This document shows, piece after piece, positions 28,632 to 40,900 of a stretch of DNA of 64,000 nt. The position numbers were made by a program, and so were the translations under genes. Source of the stretch: Antedon bifida (Eukaryota; Echinodermata; Crinoidea; Comatulida; Antedonidae); NCBI GenBank assembly GCA_963402885.1, contig OY727100.1:1550001-1614000 (forward strand), written 5' to 3'. The notes under the pieces are model-generated. The model was not told the DNA's origin. It worked only from the letters and a program-made list of their open reading frames with translations, and searched no databases. Positions within the stretch are counted from its first letter, which is position 1. Each line of letters opens with the position of its first letter.

Positions 28632-31600
28632 TCAGAAGAAGTCTGCAGCACTGCTTCGACGACGACTCTTTTTCTTGATTGACAGTTTGGTTGCCGGTAT
28701 AGCGGTCTTGGTCCTTTTGACTGGTGGTGTTGGCGTGCTCTTTAGAGCAGAATGTGATGGTTTTTTAGTACTATCAAATGGTATACCTGGGCTGCATTTT
28801 ACTTGTTTCTTATAGTCGGATTGTTCTGCAAAAGAAGCATTTAACAAATTAGATCATACATAGTTTGTGCTGTCCACCTAATATTTGTCCTTGCTGGTGT
28901 ACCATACATTTGGGCATTTCATACCCAGTGTTCATAATCAACCTATCCATCTTCTTTGACCTTATATAATTGTACTGTATATCAATGTTTTATATCCTGT
29001 AGTGCTTTAACTACTTACTATGATTTGTGTTCTTTGAGAGTGTGATTTTGACGTGCTTCTTGAATGTGGGAGGCGCCGACCCTGGATCTGTCAACCTACA
29101 AACCTAACAAAAACAAAAATTATTTTTTTATTGGTACACAAAATTAATGTTTTACCATTGCTCATCACCATGATCTTAAAAACTTGATGGTTCCTTAACG
29201 GGTTCCTTCTAATCACACACCGAATTCAAATTGACAAAAACGGCATCAATACCCAAGGTTGATGATGAAATCTGAAGCTAAACAGCAATGTAGCCAAAAT
29301 GTTATGTTTATGGATGTACTGAAATAAAAACAACTAGATTTGAACTCGTCACTACGGACGAGTTAGGTTATCCGCAGCGCAAAGGCCACGTCATACGTTA
29401 GAATATTGCAAACAGAAAAACGATTATGCCATTAAAACAATTTCAGTGTGCTCTCTATTTTGTGTCACGTCTAAGTATATACAGTATACACTATATACTG
29501 TATACATACTACATACAGTGCCGTATAGGTAAAAATAAGTGATCAAAGTTATTTACGCTTTTGAACATGATGACGTCATCACAATTTTAAAAATGGTGAA
29601 TCATGCGAATGGTAATTGATTGACCTAGACAATATAAAAAAAAATGGGGAAATGGAATACGGATAAGTGGAGATGCGCTCTATTAAATGTGATAAGCTAT
29701 GACGAAAGATACAAAAATCATATATTTTATATTCAAGTGGCCATACGATGACGTCACAATGTCCGGTTAGCCATATTGATTCATGATTTGATATCTACAA
29801 CTCATCAACTTCCAGAATCTGTAATTTTAAAAAATGTCACCACGTAGTTTGAAATCTATGACATTTTTAAAAAAGGCATTATTTGACAAATTTTTGAACT
29901 TTTTCATCAAAAACGCGCGCAAATTGTTCAATTTAACGTGCTCGTATGACGTGATTTTAAGTCAAAATTGTTTGAAAGTTGGTAAAATTACTAGAAAAAG
30001 TTGAAAAAACAAAAATCAAGCAAAAAAAAAAATGATTTTGCGCTACGTGCGCAAAAAATTGCGCACGCGTCGGAATTTTTGAAATGCTCAAAATGACATG
30101 AAACGCGTAGAAAGTTGATTAGAAATTGATTTTTCGCATTTTGAAATTTTAAACGCGCGTGCGCGCGTAACTTTCTGTGAAACATGCCATTTTTAATCCA
30201 TAAAAAGTTTGCGCATGGTATGACTTAAATTTTCACAAAGTTTCAATACAAAATAACTTTTGGTTTTTAATCTATGATCAATCATTGAAATTCATAAAAT
30301 CGCGCGTAACTTGCGCTGCGCGACTCGAAATTCATAAAACAAAGTTTCTTGCACATTTACAGCTACAGGTCAATCTTATGACAAAGTTATACAATCTAAT
30401 GTTGGCCAGAATTAGAAATATGCGTGCAACAAAATTCGTGGAAAGAAAGAAGAATATAGAAAAAAAAAAAAAAAAAGAAAAAAAAAAAAAAAAAAAAAAG
30501 ATCCTGACAATAACAAGGGGTTATCCGCCAAGTGCGGATAACCAATAATGGGCATTATAAACAAATAACTGTTAATTTAAACCTTTTGTTTTTTTATTTC
30601 TGTTCCTGGTGCAACCAACTTCTTAAAAACAATTGCAGGGGGTGTAGACACAGCCTGGAATGCTGCAAATGGCTCATCCACTTGTTGACATTTCCGTTTG
30701 GCTCCTTTAGACCTTTTTATGACCTTTGTTACTTCCACGTTATCCAAACTTTCTTGAGATTCTGGAACTATCTGATCTTCTTCCTTCATTTTCTTCTTCT
30801 TTTTCTTTGTACTTTCTTCCTGCATATCAACAATTTCAACTTTACTGTCATCTGCAACTTTCTTCACTTTTTCTTTCTTTTTTAACTTGATTTTTTGGGA
30901 AATTTTGCTCATTATTGCTGCATCTGTTTCTGTTGAGTTGTTTTCTTCAATCTCCAACACCTTTTTTTGTTTTTTCTTTCTCTTCTTCACATTTAAATCA
31001 TCATTTACATTTTCTTCTTTATTTTCTTTAATACCATTCATCCCTCCATTCTCTGCTTTTTTTCCTTTTACCATCTTTGCTTCTAGCATCCGTTTCTTTT
31101 GTTTTCTCTTGTGCTTTAATTTGACATCGTCTTCAATTTCATCCTCTGATGATATCTGCGCCAATTCCTCTAGATCTGGTATAGGGTAAATACCTTTGGC
31201 AAGATCTTGAAACCTATTGTTTAAAATCAGAATATAAAATGATACCAATTATAAATACTGTAAGCTTATTAAATACTGTATATCCAAGTCACTGTATCTA
31301 TTTCAAAATAACCTCTGTAACCATTTCAGACCATGTCACATTTTAATTCTTATGTCTTAAGCTCTGTCTACACTATCAAACTGTTTTAACAAAAAAAGTG
31401 TGATGTGCCCAAGTATGGTAGTGATATGACATCATCATGTCCATATTTGGGCACATCACATTCTTTTGTCAAACTAGTTTGATAGTGTAGACGTGCTTAA
31501 GTGATTTTTAAAACCGTTGAAATTAAAATCTTACTGTTGTGCCATATGATACATTTTCTTTCTGTTCAAACCTGGCGTTTCTTTCTGGCTTCCCAACATA

Positions 31601-34311
31601 AATAAACGGTCCCCAATAGCACTGTAATCAAACTAAAGAAAACAACAATTAAGGACAATAGTGGAGCTGTAGCGTGCTTGCCTTCCAATCCCAAGGTCTG
31701 GGGTTCAATGCTGACCTAGGGCCAGGGTTGTAACTCACGACTCTTTCAACTCCACTCCCTAAGCCTCAAATGAGACTTGACAATATATATTCAATTGATA
31801 TAAATTGTTGCTTACAGGCAGCCTTGGATCTTCTTCTTCACTATCTTCACCCTCCTCTTCCTCCCCATCTTCTTCTTTTTGTTCCTTTGCCAACCTCTTT
31901 TCCTCTTCCAGCACCTCTTCCATTCCAACTGTTGAGTGAACTACGATATCCTCAAAGATTTCACGAAGAAGTGTTTTCATCAAGGATTTACTAAATTCAG
32001 ATAAAAACCATTGATACTAAACAAAGAATCTTTAATTTCTGTTCTACTACACTAGAACCCAAAAAAGGGGGTCACCTTAGGAACCCACTAAAATGTCTCC
32101 TTAACTAGGGGTAAAGGGGTGTCCACTGTATAGGGTTTGACCTTTGTGTTTGTTTACAAGAAAGTGTCACCTTAATAGGGGTGTCTGGTCTTAAAGAAGG
32201 TGTTTCATTGTACTTGTAAATCTATACCAAAAGTTAATGCTACAGTATTCGACCAACTGAATAAGACATCGATGCGAAGTACTAACTAGGCATCGCTTTG
32301 CAGTGAACTTGTCAAATAAGTTTAATACTTAAATTACTTTCTTGTCTTGGCAACCAGAATGCAGAATGGATCAATGAACATCAGAGTTTCTTGTGGAGAC
32401 AACTATTAGAGTTGGATAAAAAATAATATACTCTAAAGCTCTGTCTACACTATCAAACTAGATTGACAAAAAAAGTGTGATGTGCCCAAATATGCTAGTG
32501 ATATGACATCATCATCTCCATATTATGGGCACATCATTTTTTTGTCACATACAGTTTGATAGTGTAGACAGAGCTTAATGTTTAATTGATAAATATACAA
32601 ATTAATAGTCATAAACACCGACAGTACATTATTTTTTTTAACAATACATTCCATACTTTTTAAGAAGGTGATTCCTTATTTCTATTTTTGGTGTATTTTT
32701 ATTTCATATTTTTGTATTTGTCCATTACAAGATATTTTGTACCTGTGTATTTTACATACCTGAGAGGCACCGACACGTGTAAGTTCCTCCAAATAGATGT
32801 CTGATATGTGATGGAGTAGGCCCAGTGCCTTTGTAGGGCTAGTTGGATTCAAAAGACCCTGTTTCAAGACGTCCAGAAAGGCTTCTATGTGTTCTTTGTC
32901 CCAGTGGTTCTGTTTCACAAACTCTAGTTGCTCACGGAACAAACGTCTGATAAACTGAACAAGAAAAGCAAGAAATGGGAGGTATCGATTTGCGATGATG
33001 ATCTAACCAGGTATGTCAATTGTGCTTCCTTGCTCTCTACCTCACTACAGAACCAGACTTATTAAAAGAATGACTCATTACCGATGATTTTAACCAGCTA
33101 TGTTGAGCTAGACAGTAAGACAAAATCAGATAATCTTTTACCAAAGTAAATATGTAACCTACCATGTAATATTTATCCATCCGAAGTCGATCAATTCCAT
33201 GCCACTCTCTCTCCATTGTTTTTAGAAATGTCTTAAAAAACATCATTGCTGTAATAATAATATTTTCATTTATTTATAGTGTTTAACAGGTGTATACAAT
33301 GCGTTAAATGTTATTAGCCATGTCCAATGTAAGCTAATTTTAGACCAAAATTGCTACAAATCAATCTTAAATTTTTTCACTAATTAAACCATAGATACTA
33401 AAAATTGAAAATGTGATTCTTCGTTGCTAGGTCTCTCATCATAAAGAGCTTAGTTTTTGTGGAGGGTCTGCATTTATTCAAAATACCTGAATCTGTAGTA
33501 TGCAGTTTATGCACAAGCTTCGCAATGTTATCGGCTAACTCTTCTTGTACTACAGCCTTATCACACATCCACATGCAGTAAAATAGTCCCTTCCATAATT
33601 TTAGAAAGTCTTCTTCACTGAATGCATCTGTAGAAAAAACCATTATCATTTAAAATACAAAATAGCCTTGGCTATTAAATCAATTTGTAGTTGGTCATCG
33701 ATAGGGTCAGCCGTTCAATAGAAACAATTCATTTGTTAATAAACAATTAATTAGTTAATAAACAGTAGTGCCATTATTAATATTAGCCTTTATTTTACAC
33801 CAAATTGTAATTTTTGGTATGGATGGGCACTAGATGCACGATCTGTGTAAAATAGAAAACTAGGGCTTAAAATTATCTAGTAGGCCTATACTATAGGCTA
33901 CATTAAAAATAAAAAATCAATTTGTAAAAAATTTACAAAGATTGGTTTAGTTTTAGCCTATATATTTGATAATATATATATATTTGATATTGACATAAAT
34001 AATAATGCCATTATTATGGGCGTCTAATAATGAATTGCAGTGTACCAGCTTATCCACTAGGCCTAGCCTACTACACTGTACTACATTTCCCAATCCTCCG
34101 CGTAGCAGGGCTTTCCCAGACCCAGCCATACGACCCAGCTAGGCCTAGCCTACTACTCTCCAGATAAATACGGTTACATACGCTTCCCACTCTTAGATCG
34201 AACTGTCATCCATAACCGAAGTTTCTTGATAGTTTTGTCTCTTGTTGGTTTTTCATTACTAGCCAATCTCTGGGCAAAATGCACTTCTACAGTGACTTTG
34301 GGTAAAGACAT
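28632..34311 (-). CDS. RRP1: Ribosomal RNA processing protein 1 (RRP1/Nop52/NNP-1)
   Basis: Nucleolar protein needed for pre-rRNA processing and 60S subunit maturation. Exons in gene order: 34311-34182, 33627-33487, 33248-33163, 32954-32760, 32402-32338, 31990-31816, 31632-31535, 31213 to 30620 or 30577, 29095-29019, 28825-28632. The N-terminal Nop52 domain is clear: [82 protein letters not shown] and [14 protein letters not shown] all match human RRP1. Exon 6 ends in a Glu-rich stretch; exon 8 is a Lys-rich nucleolar tail with KKRKKKQKK-type clusters. Exons 9-10 match the vertebrate RRP1B end, finishing [10 protein letters not shown] as human ends RRPRAMDFF. Length is 584 residues if exons 9-10 are joined, or 508 if exon 8 reads on to its own stop. 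The exon 8 donor is uncertain. Confidence 0.93.
29360..30541. repeat. Possible 1.2-kb element with GGTTATCCGC ends
   Basis: The motif GTTATCCGC occurs at 29364 and again at 30519-30541 as a perfect hairpin, GGTTATCCGC-5 nt-GCGGATAACC (approximate limits). Between them is atypical sequence rich in GCGC/ACGCG words and a poly-A stretch (30455-30500). It lies in an RRP1 intron. No coding capacity seen. Confidence 0.4.
31358..31500 (+). mobile_element. Palindromic MITE-1, full copy
   Basis: In an RRP1 intron of 321 bp, of which it fills 143 bp. Its edge is about 35 bp downstream, in gene direction, of the donor of the 31632-31535 exon. Confidence 0.87.
31664..31772 (+). mobile_element. SINE-A, truncated copy
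   Basis: Head and first part of body only, in an RRP1 intron; a short internal deletion affects the A-box region. Confidence 0.72.
32436..32576 (+). mobile_element. Palindromic MITE-1, full copy
   Basis: In an RRP1 intron, with its edge 33 bp from the acceptor of the 32402-32338 exon, where a branch point is expected. Confidence 0.87.
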
Positions 34312-34929
34312 ACTTTCACAACTTAGGCTATGACCAACCCTGTCTCCCCACGTGTTGTTTTTAAAAAAAACTCTGAAGTGACACCGCCCTCAAGTTCAGA
34401 GCACTGACATGATGCAGACGATATTTATATTTTGCAATACTCAATAAAATAAATTTATTTTCTACCAAATAAAGAAGATAAATCAAGGCTTTAATAAAGT
34501 TAATGTGTTATGGATAGGAGTAGTTTATCAGGTATATTAATGGAGCTTAGTTAAGCATAGATTAGCCTAGTTCTGGTGGACTTTTTTAGCCATATTATAT
34601 GAGGTCCTAAAACTAGGCCTCTACTCTAGTCTAGGCCTAACTAACAGTTACCAGCCAGCAGAAGAGGGCTAGGGCCTAGGCCTAGCTAGAATAGATAGAG
34701 AGGGTCTGCCTAGCATGCTTAGTAGCCAGGATGGGCCAGGCCTAGGCTAGCTATGGTCGTAATATAATTAGGCTCCTGTATTTATTATGTTCATTATCGG
34801 TTGTATATTTATTATTATTTTATTTACTCTGTATTTTGCTCTATTATTATTTGTGGAAATAAATGTTAGGCCTATTATTTATTAATTAACTGTATATTAA
34901 TTTAATTTTCAGAGCTAGAAAATGAGGGA
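34312..34929. promoter_or_regulatory. Divergent promoter region between RRP1 and UBE4A
   Basis: The start codons of RRP1 (- strand) and UBE4A (+ strand) are 618 bp apart, head to head. The RRP1 side (34080-34400) is less AT-rich than its surroundings. An intron acceptor at 34912 just before the UBE4A start shows that UBE4A has at least one 5' non-coding exon in this gap; I could not place its donor. Shared promoters are common for housekeeping gene pairs like this one. Confidence 0.6.
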
Positions 34930-34942
34930 ATGTCGAACATGA
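34922..34942 (+). promoter_or_regulatory. Overlapping upstream ORF at the UBE4A start
   Basis: Eight bases before the main ATG (34930) a second ATG opens a six-codon frame (MRECRT) that stops with TGA at 34940-34942. The stop overlaps the two in-frame Met codons at 34939-34944 (ATGATG), an arrangement that allows termination and re-initiation at Met4 or Met5. The exon begins at 34913, so the upstream ATG is in the mature message if this acceptor is used. Confidence 0.5.
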
Positions 34943-37900
34943 TGAACCCATTTGCAGCACTGAAAACGAATTTAGAATCGCAAGATGTCAGTGAGGAGGT
35001 CATTCCTGGTGATGATTCGGATGATGATGAGGAGATTCTTAATATTATAAAGGAATCCAAGTTTATTCACAAAGTCTTTTTAATCACAATCAACGATGGT
35101 AAGTAGTAGTAGTTTGGTTTGCATACATAATCACAAACAATATTATTAGTACCCAAGAAAAATATTTTTCCCTGGGGTTGTAATGTTCTGGAAAGGTAAT
35201 GGAAATTGATTTTAGTATTTTAGATAGACCTAAAAAATCCATACCACAATATCTTTTTGTGATATCGTGTTAACCATCATAACAGAGGGAAGAAGAACAA
35301 TATGAGAAAAGAAAACATCTACAAAGATGTAATTATCAGCATTATAAATACCTTTTTATGATTTTTTTTTAAAGATTATTTATTGATTTTTTAATCCTTT
35401 TAACAGCACCTGTTTCAGCTAGTGATGGTGTTCCAACTCATTGTGTATTTCTCTTTGATATTGCTGAGCAAATTAAAAAAGTTTACGGTGACGATTGGAC
35501 ATTAATTGAATTTGCATCAGCTCAACAGGTAATCATTTGTAAAGCTCTGTCTACATTATCAAACTAGTTTGACAAAGAAAGTGTGATGTGCCCAAATATG
35601 GTAGTGATATACCCAAATATGGTAGTGATATGACATCATATAATATGGGCACATCACATTTTTTGTCACATAAAGTTTTATAGTCTAGACATCATCATCT
35701 GTTACGCTATTCGCCTTGGATAGACATTGCATACGCTAATCGTTTCCATGACTCTCTTTCGGTGGTCTGATGGTCTGTCATTAACTTTGCGATTGATGTA
35801 TTTGCTTTTTTGAGTTCTTTGCTTACGTTTCCTATCCAGGTAGTTTTTGGTCTGCCAACTGGTATTTTAACTTTTCTAATGGATTCTGTCAATGCTAATT
35901 TGGCTGGAGTGTCCTTCGGAAGCCTTAGCATATGTCCGGTCCATTTGTATTTTCTTTTCCTTATTATGTTTGACCATTTTAGTTCTTTCGTTCTGCTGTA
36001 TAGTTTTATATTTCTGATTGTGTACGGCCACTTAATTTTTATAATTTTTCTTAATAATTTCCTATTGAAACAGTCAATTTCGTCCTCTTGTTTTTTGGTT
36101 ATTGTCCATAATTCTGAGTTGTACATGAATATGCTTCTGACGTATACATTCAAAAGCCTCATTTTTACTTCTAGTGATAAGTTTTTGCTTGTTAGAATTT
36201 CTTTGTAGTTGTTGAGGGCTGATATTTCGAGTTGTTTTCGGCGTTTCATATCGTTATCTGTGTCAATTAGCGATCCTAGATATTTACATTTTTCCCACAA
36301 TTCGTCTCCTTTTCTTTTGATTATATATTCTTCTGTTTTAGTGTTGTTTATAATTAGGTTTCTGCTTTCTAGTTTCTTAGTTTCTAACTTCTTCGACTTG
36401 CGTTTTTGAATTTGCCACCCATCTGATGTTGTCTGCATATTGTTGATCCATTATGAAAAATGATGATTGTGGTAGTTGTTGGTTTTCATCATCATTCATT
36501 CATAGTCTAGACAGAGCTTTATAAAAATCAATCACATACATCATAAAAAGTTATTGAAAAGAGAACTCAACCCAGCCTGGCTGAGAACAAATAACTGGTT
36601 AGAAAAGAATTTTCAAATAACTTCTGGTTGGTAATTTATCAATGGTTAATACACACATTACACATTAATTTTGTTTCAGCCGTGGTCTCAATTTTTGTTG
36701 AAATATGTTTGGTTTTTTAAAGAATTTATTTTATGCTCTGTATTTGAAAGGCTAATGTTTTTTTTATATTATGCTGTATTTAAAAGGCTAATGTTTTTGT
36801 TTATTCAGGCTGTATTTGAAAGACTAATGTGTCCCATTCCATCTGATATGGTGATAAACACTTCTACTGATCAGGATAATGAGTCCGTAAAGGCTGAGGC
36901 AGGAGAGAAGCTGGCTTTGAAGTATCTATTTGAATGTTACAAACGTCTACTAAAGCAACCCAACACTACAGAGGTAGGTAGAAACAGTTTTATCAGCAAT
37001 TGCTGAAGGCTTATTTAAATAAATTGCACTGAATGAAAAAAAAAGAAGTAAATTAAACTATATTAGACAGTATGCTAAGCAAATTTATACACACAAAGCT
37101 TGGTTCCCACTATGACACAACGCAAGGACGGAACCGCAACACAAGCGATTAGACTAATAATCCATCGCATTGTGATTGGCCAAATTACTTTTGTTGCGCT
37201 TACATCTGTGTGTTGCGCTTACATCCTTGCATTGAGTCCCTAGTGGCATGTTTCCCAAATGTATAATATTAAAGTTATGAGTATTTTCATTTTAGGATCT
37301 ATTCAAACGATGCCAGGATGTGATTGTGTCTATCGCTGCTACTTGTCTTCTCACCCCTGACGTCGTCAACAATCAGAATGTTCATCAACAAGTATTTGAC
37401 ATTGTCCTTAGAGAATTTCAAAATAATAGTAAGTTGGTCAATATTTTCATAATCAGTTAAAGAAAAAAAACGACTTATTATAACAATGTTTAGATGATAA
37501 GGTGCGATGTATTCAGTTTTGAGACTATTTACTTATCTTTGGAATTTGACGTTATTCTTGATACTCCCTAAGCAAATAGATGTACATTCTACTAACCCTG
37601 ATGTTGAATAAATAAGTTTTGCTACAAAACTAAAGATTATAATAATGAACAGCCCACAAAAGAAGTTGACAATAACAAATATTTTTTAGATTTTGATACA
37701 AGTGCTCAGTTTTTCAAACTCATAGCTGAACAAGTGAATGCAGATGAGATGTCGTGCACAGACGCATTTGGCCCTGTTCTCACAATCCTTCATCAGGAGA
37801 TGAGCAAGCAACCTGGCCTAGAAAAGTCTGTCAATTATGGATATTGTGCTATTATTTGGTTATTTAGCCATTCGTCTTGCCTGGCAGAGGTTTGTATCAT

Positions 37901-40900
37901 AGTTTTCTTTTTAACTTGCATTTTAAATAAGTCCTACCTTTATATTTGGAATAATAAAATCAACTCTTTCACTCTGGATAAGAATGTCTGGTTTTCCTAT
38001 ATTTAATTCAATTCATTAAAATCCACATAGGGAAAAACCTCATATTATGCCATATTAATTAGACATTCATAAGATGTAAACAAAATCCACAAGAAACAAT
38101 ATAAAAATATATATGTAATAAACAGATAAATACAGTATTTCACAATTTATTAAATGGCAAAATAGAATTTTGCTAAATGTAGTACTTGCTTTGTTTGCTT
38201 GTTCACACGTTAGTGTCCACAATTGTCAAGTTATCATCCTGAATATTTTGGTGTGAATAGGTATATACTTACAGAACATGCATATTGAAATTCAAGAAAA
38301 TCAGTTCATTAATAACTTCACAAATAAAAAAAAGAAAATTCTAGGTATTCTTTTAAAATAAGACGAAATACCAAGTAGTGAGCCCTCGCTCGCTCTCTGA
38401 ATGTGTATTTTCTGAGCGCTTTCATTTAACTGTTACATACAGGTTCTGTTGCATCACATGACTCCTGCGGATCAAAAAATCGGGAAAGCGTACGAAGACT
38501 CTGTTGTCGGTAAAATTCTGTGTTTAACATGTCTGTACAATAAAAATAACGACGGCGGTACTTTTCAGTTCTTTGATCAGCCATCAAGGAACACTCAGAT
38601 TGAGCATTCTGCTACCCAGAGCCAAATATGGCAGGTAATGATCTCATTGGTTTCATTTTGTTAAAAACCTAAATTCTTTTCTATCATAACAAATACATTC
38701 CAAACACCAGACTTAAGCCAGACTTGAGAATCTGGTATCATTAGTGTCTGTTTATATGATGTAATCTTAAAATGCATAATCTTTTTTTTAAAATACCATC
38801 CAACAGCGAGTAACTCGCCAAATATACGATAAACTATTTTATAATTTAAACTAAGTCTCATTTGAGGCTTAGGGAGTGAAGTTGAAAGAGTCGTGAGTTA
38901 CAACCCTGGCACTAAGTCAGGATTGAACCCCAGGACCTTGGGATTGGAATGCAAGCATGTTATCCACCAAGCTACAGCTCCACTCCAATCAAATGTTGGT
39001 TTGTTATTTTAAACAAACAGGACCATAATAAAAACATTCTTGTGTGTTTAATAGGAATGTGAGAAATATATAATACAAAAAAAAATATATAATACAATAA
39101 TTGTATAATAAAATATCTTTTTTTTTCTTTTCAAAATTCTTTTTTATAATACAATATCTTGATTTTTTACCTCTTGATAGCTTACGTCCTTACTGAACAC
39201 CAAGGTACATGAGATATTTATAAACATTTGTAAATCTTCACCAGAAAACAAACATAGATTACTGGAATGGCTTGGCAACTGTATGAAAGCTAATGCAGGT
39301 ATGATAATTGAAATGTCATTGTTATTGTAGGTTTTTACCTATGGGTACGAAGAGCTCTCATTTAGAAGTTCAAAGAGCGGAGAACTAGACGTTGATTTCA
39401 GTTCTGATAATGATGATGTTTCGAGAATAGTATTCTCGAAATGTCATAGTATTTTAAGGCAGTTTGCCTGTTCATTAAATGTCTTAAGGCCAATTTACAC
39501 CGACGAACGGTAACAGTAATAAAAATATAGAATCTATGTTATTTCTTATGACCATTTACACACAACGCGGAATAGAGAAGCGGTTTTCCGCTCAGGATAG
39601 ATACAGATTCTGCATTGGACAAGCTACACAGTTTTCCACTCGTCTGTGTAAATTGCCCTTTACAAAGCAAAATTAATTATTCATATGTAATTATTATTTG
39701 TGAATGGTAGGTCGGGGCAAAATGTTTTCATTGGGTAACCAGAATGCGTCTGATGGATTCTTTGTCAATCTTTGTGCTGTGCTGCTTCACATGTGTAACA
39801 AGTTTGCCAAACCAAACTCTACCAGGATGTTGGCTGTTGATTTTAGGTATTGTTTAGAAGATATACAAACTAGTGACGACATGAGGAATAAAGGCATTCA
39901 TTCAAGAGGTAAATTTTATAATAGTGTTGTAAAAATAATCTGATTTGAGGCCAAACATCATAATGGCTGCCACCTTGTGATGTGATTTGTTGTTCAGCAG
40001 TGGCTGCACACCCAGGATTTTGAGATAGATTCCTAAAACTTCCTAAAATAAAGTGCAGAACTTTAAAGTAAGGTTTTGTCTTTTGCATTATTGTATTGAA
40101 TACGTATAGGGATATAGATTTGATATGTTGACCTTGATACATTTAATAAGGTTTATCGCAAATAGCTTCCTTTCGCAAGAAACGTCATTGCACAATACAT
40201 GATGGTAAGGGCTTGGGAGCAAACGTCACGACGCGTATAAACATCAAATCACGCACGTTTGCTCCCAAACCCTTCCCATCATGCTTCACGCACAATATTT
40301 GCGATATAGTAAAAAAAAAAAAATAAACAGAAACATACATTTTCATCCATTTACACGATATGAGCTTATTGAAATACAGAATGTTGAAAAAATAAGATTC
40401 TCAGCATGTTTTCTATATATTTTTCAATTATTGCAAAATAATTTGATGATTTTTACTGTATAAAATTTTTAATTATTGGAAAAAAAAATTGCTTTTGTAG
40501 TTGAAAAGAAAGAGAAATAAAGTTTTTTGATTTATTGATTGTATTTCAATTTTTTTCTTAGATTTGCCAAAGTCAGATTTCCTTAGAAAACTTGATGATG
40601 ACGAGGGACCAATAGAAACGCGACAAGAACCCTTTAACTTTTCAACGGATTGCTTCTTCTTAACCCATCGCTGCTTACAGCTAGGGTTTAATGTCTTACA
40701 CAATCGCTTCATGAAGGTGTACAGAGAGTTGCATCAATACCAACAAGCCTACCAAGAGCACCAACGACTACGACCTGCGACAAGACAGGGTCTGTTAGAT
40801 GATCTACAGGACAATATGGAGAAAGGTAGTTATGATGTAGTAAACATGACTTCAAACTGATTGTCAGATTATGTGTGAAAGAAATACAAAGCGAGTGAGT

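Noticed and set aside
30532-31189. Plus-strand Phe/Ser/Leu-rich frames of 100-117 residues
   Set aside because: Antisense of the Lys/Glu-rich RRP1 exon 8.
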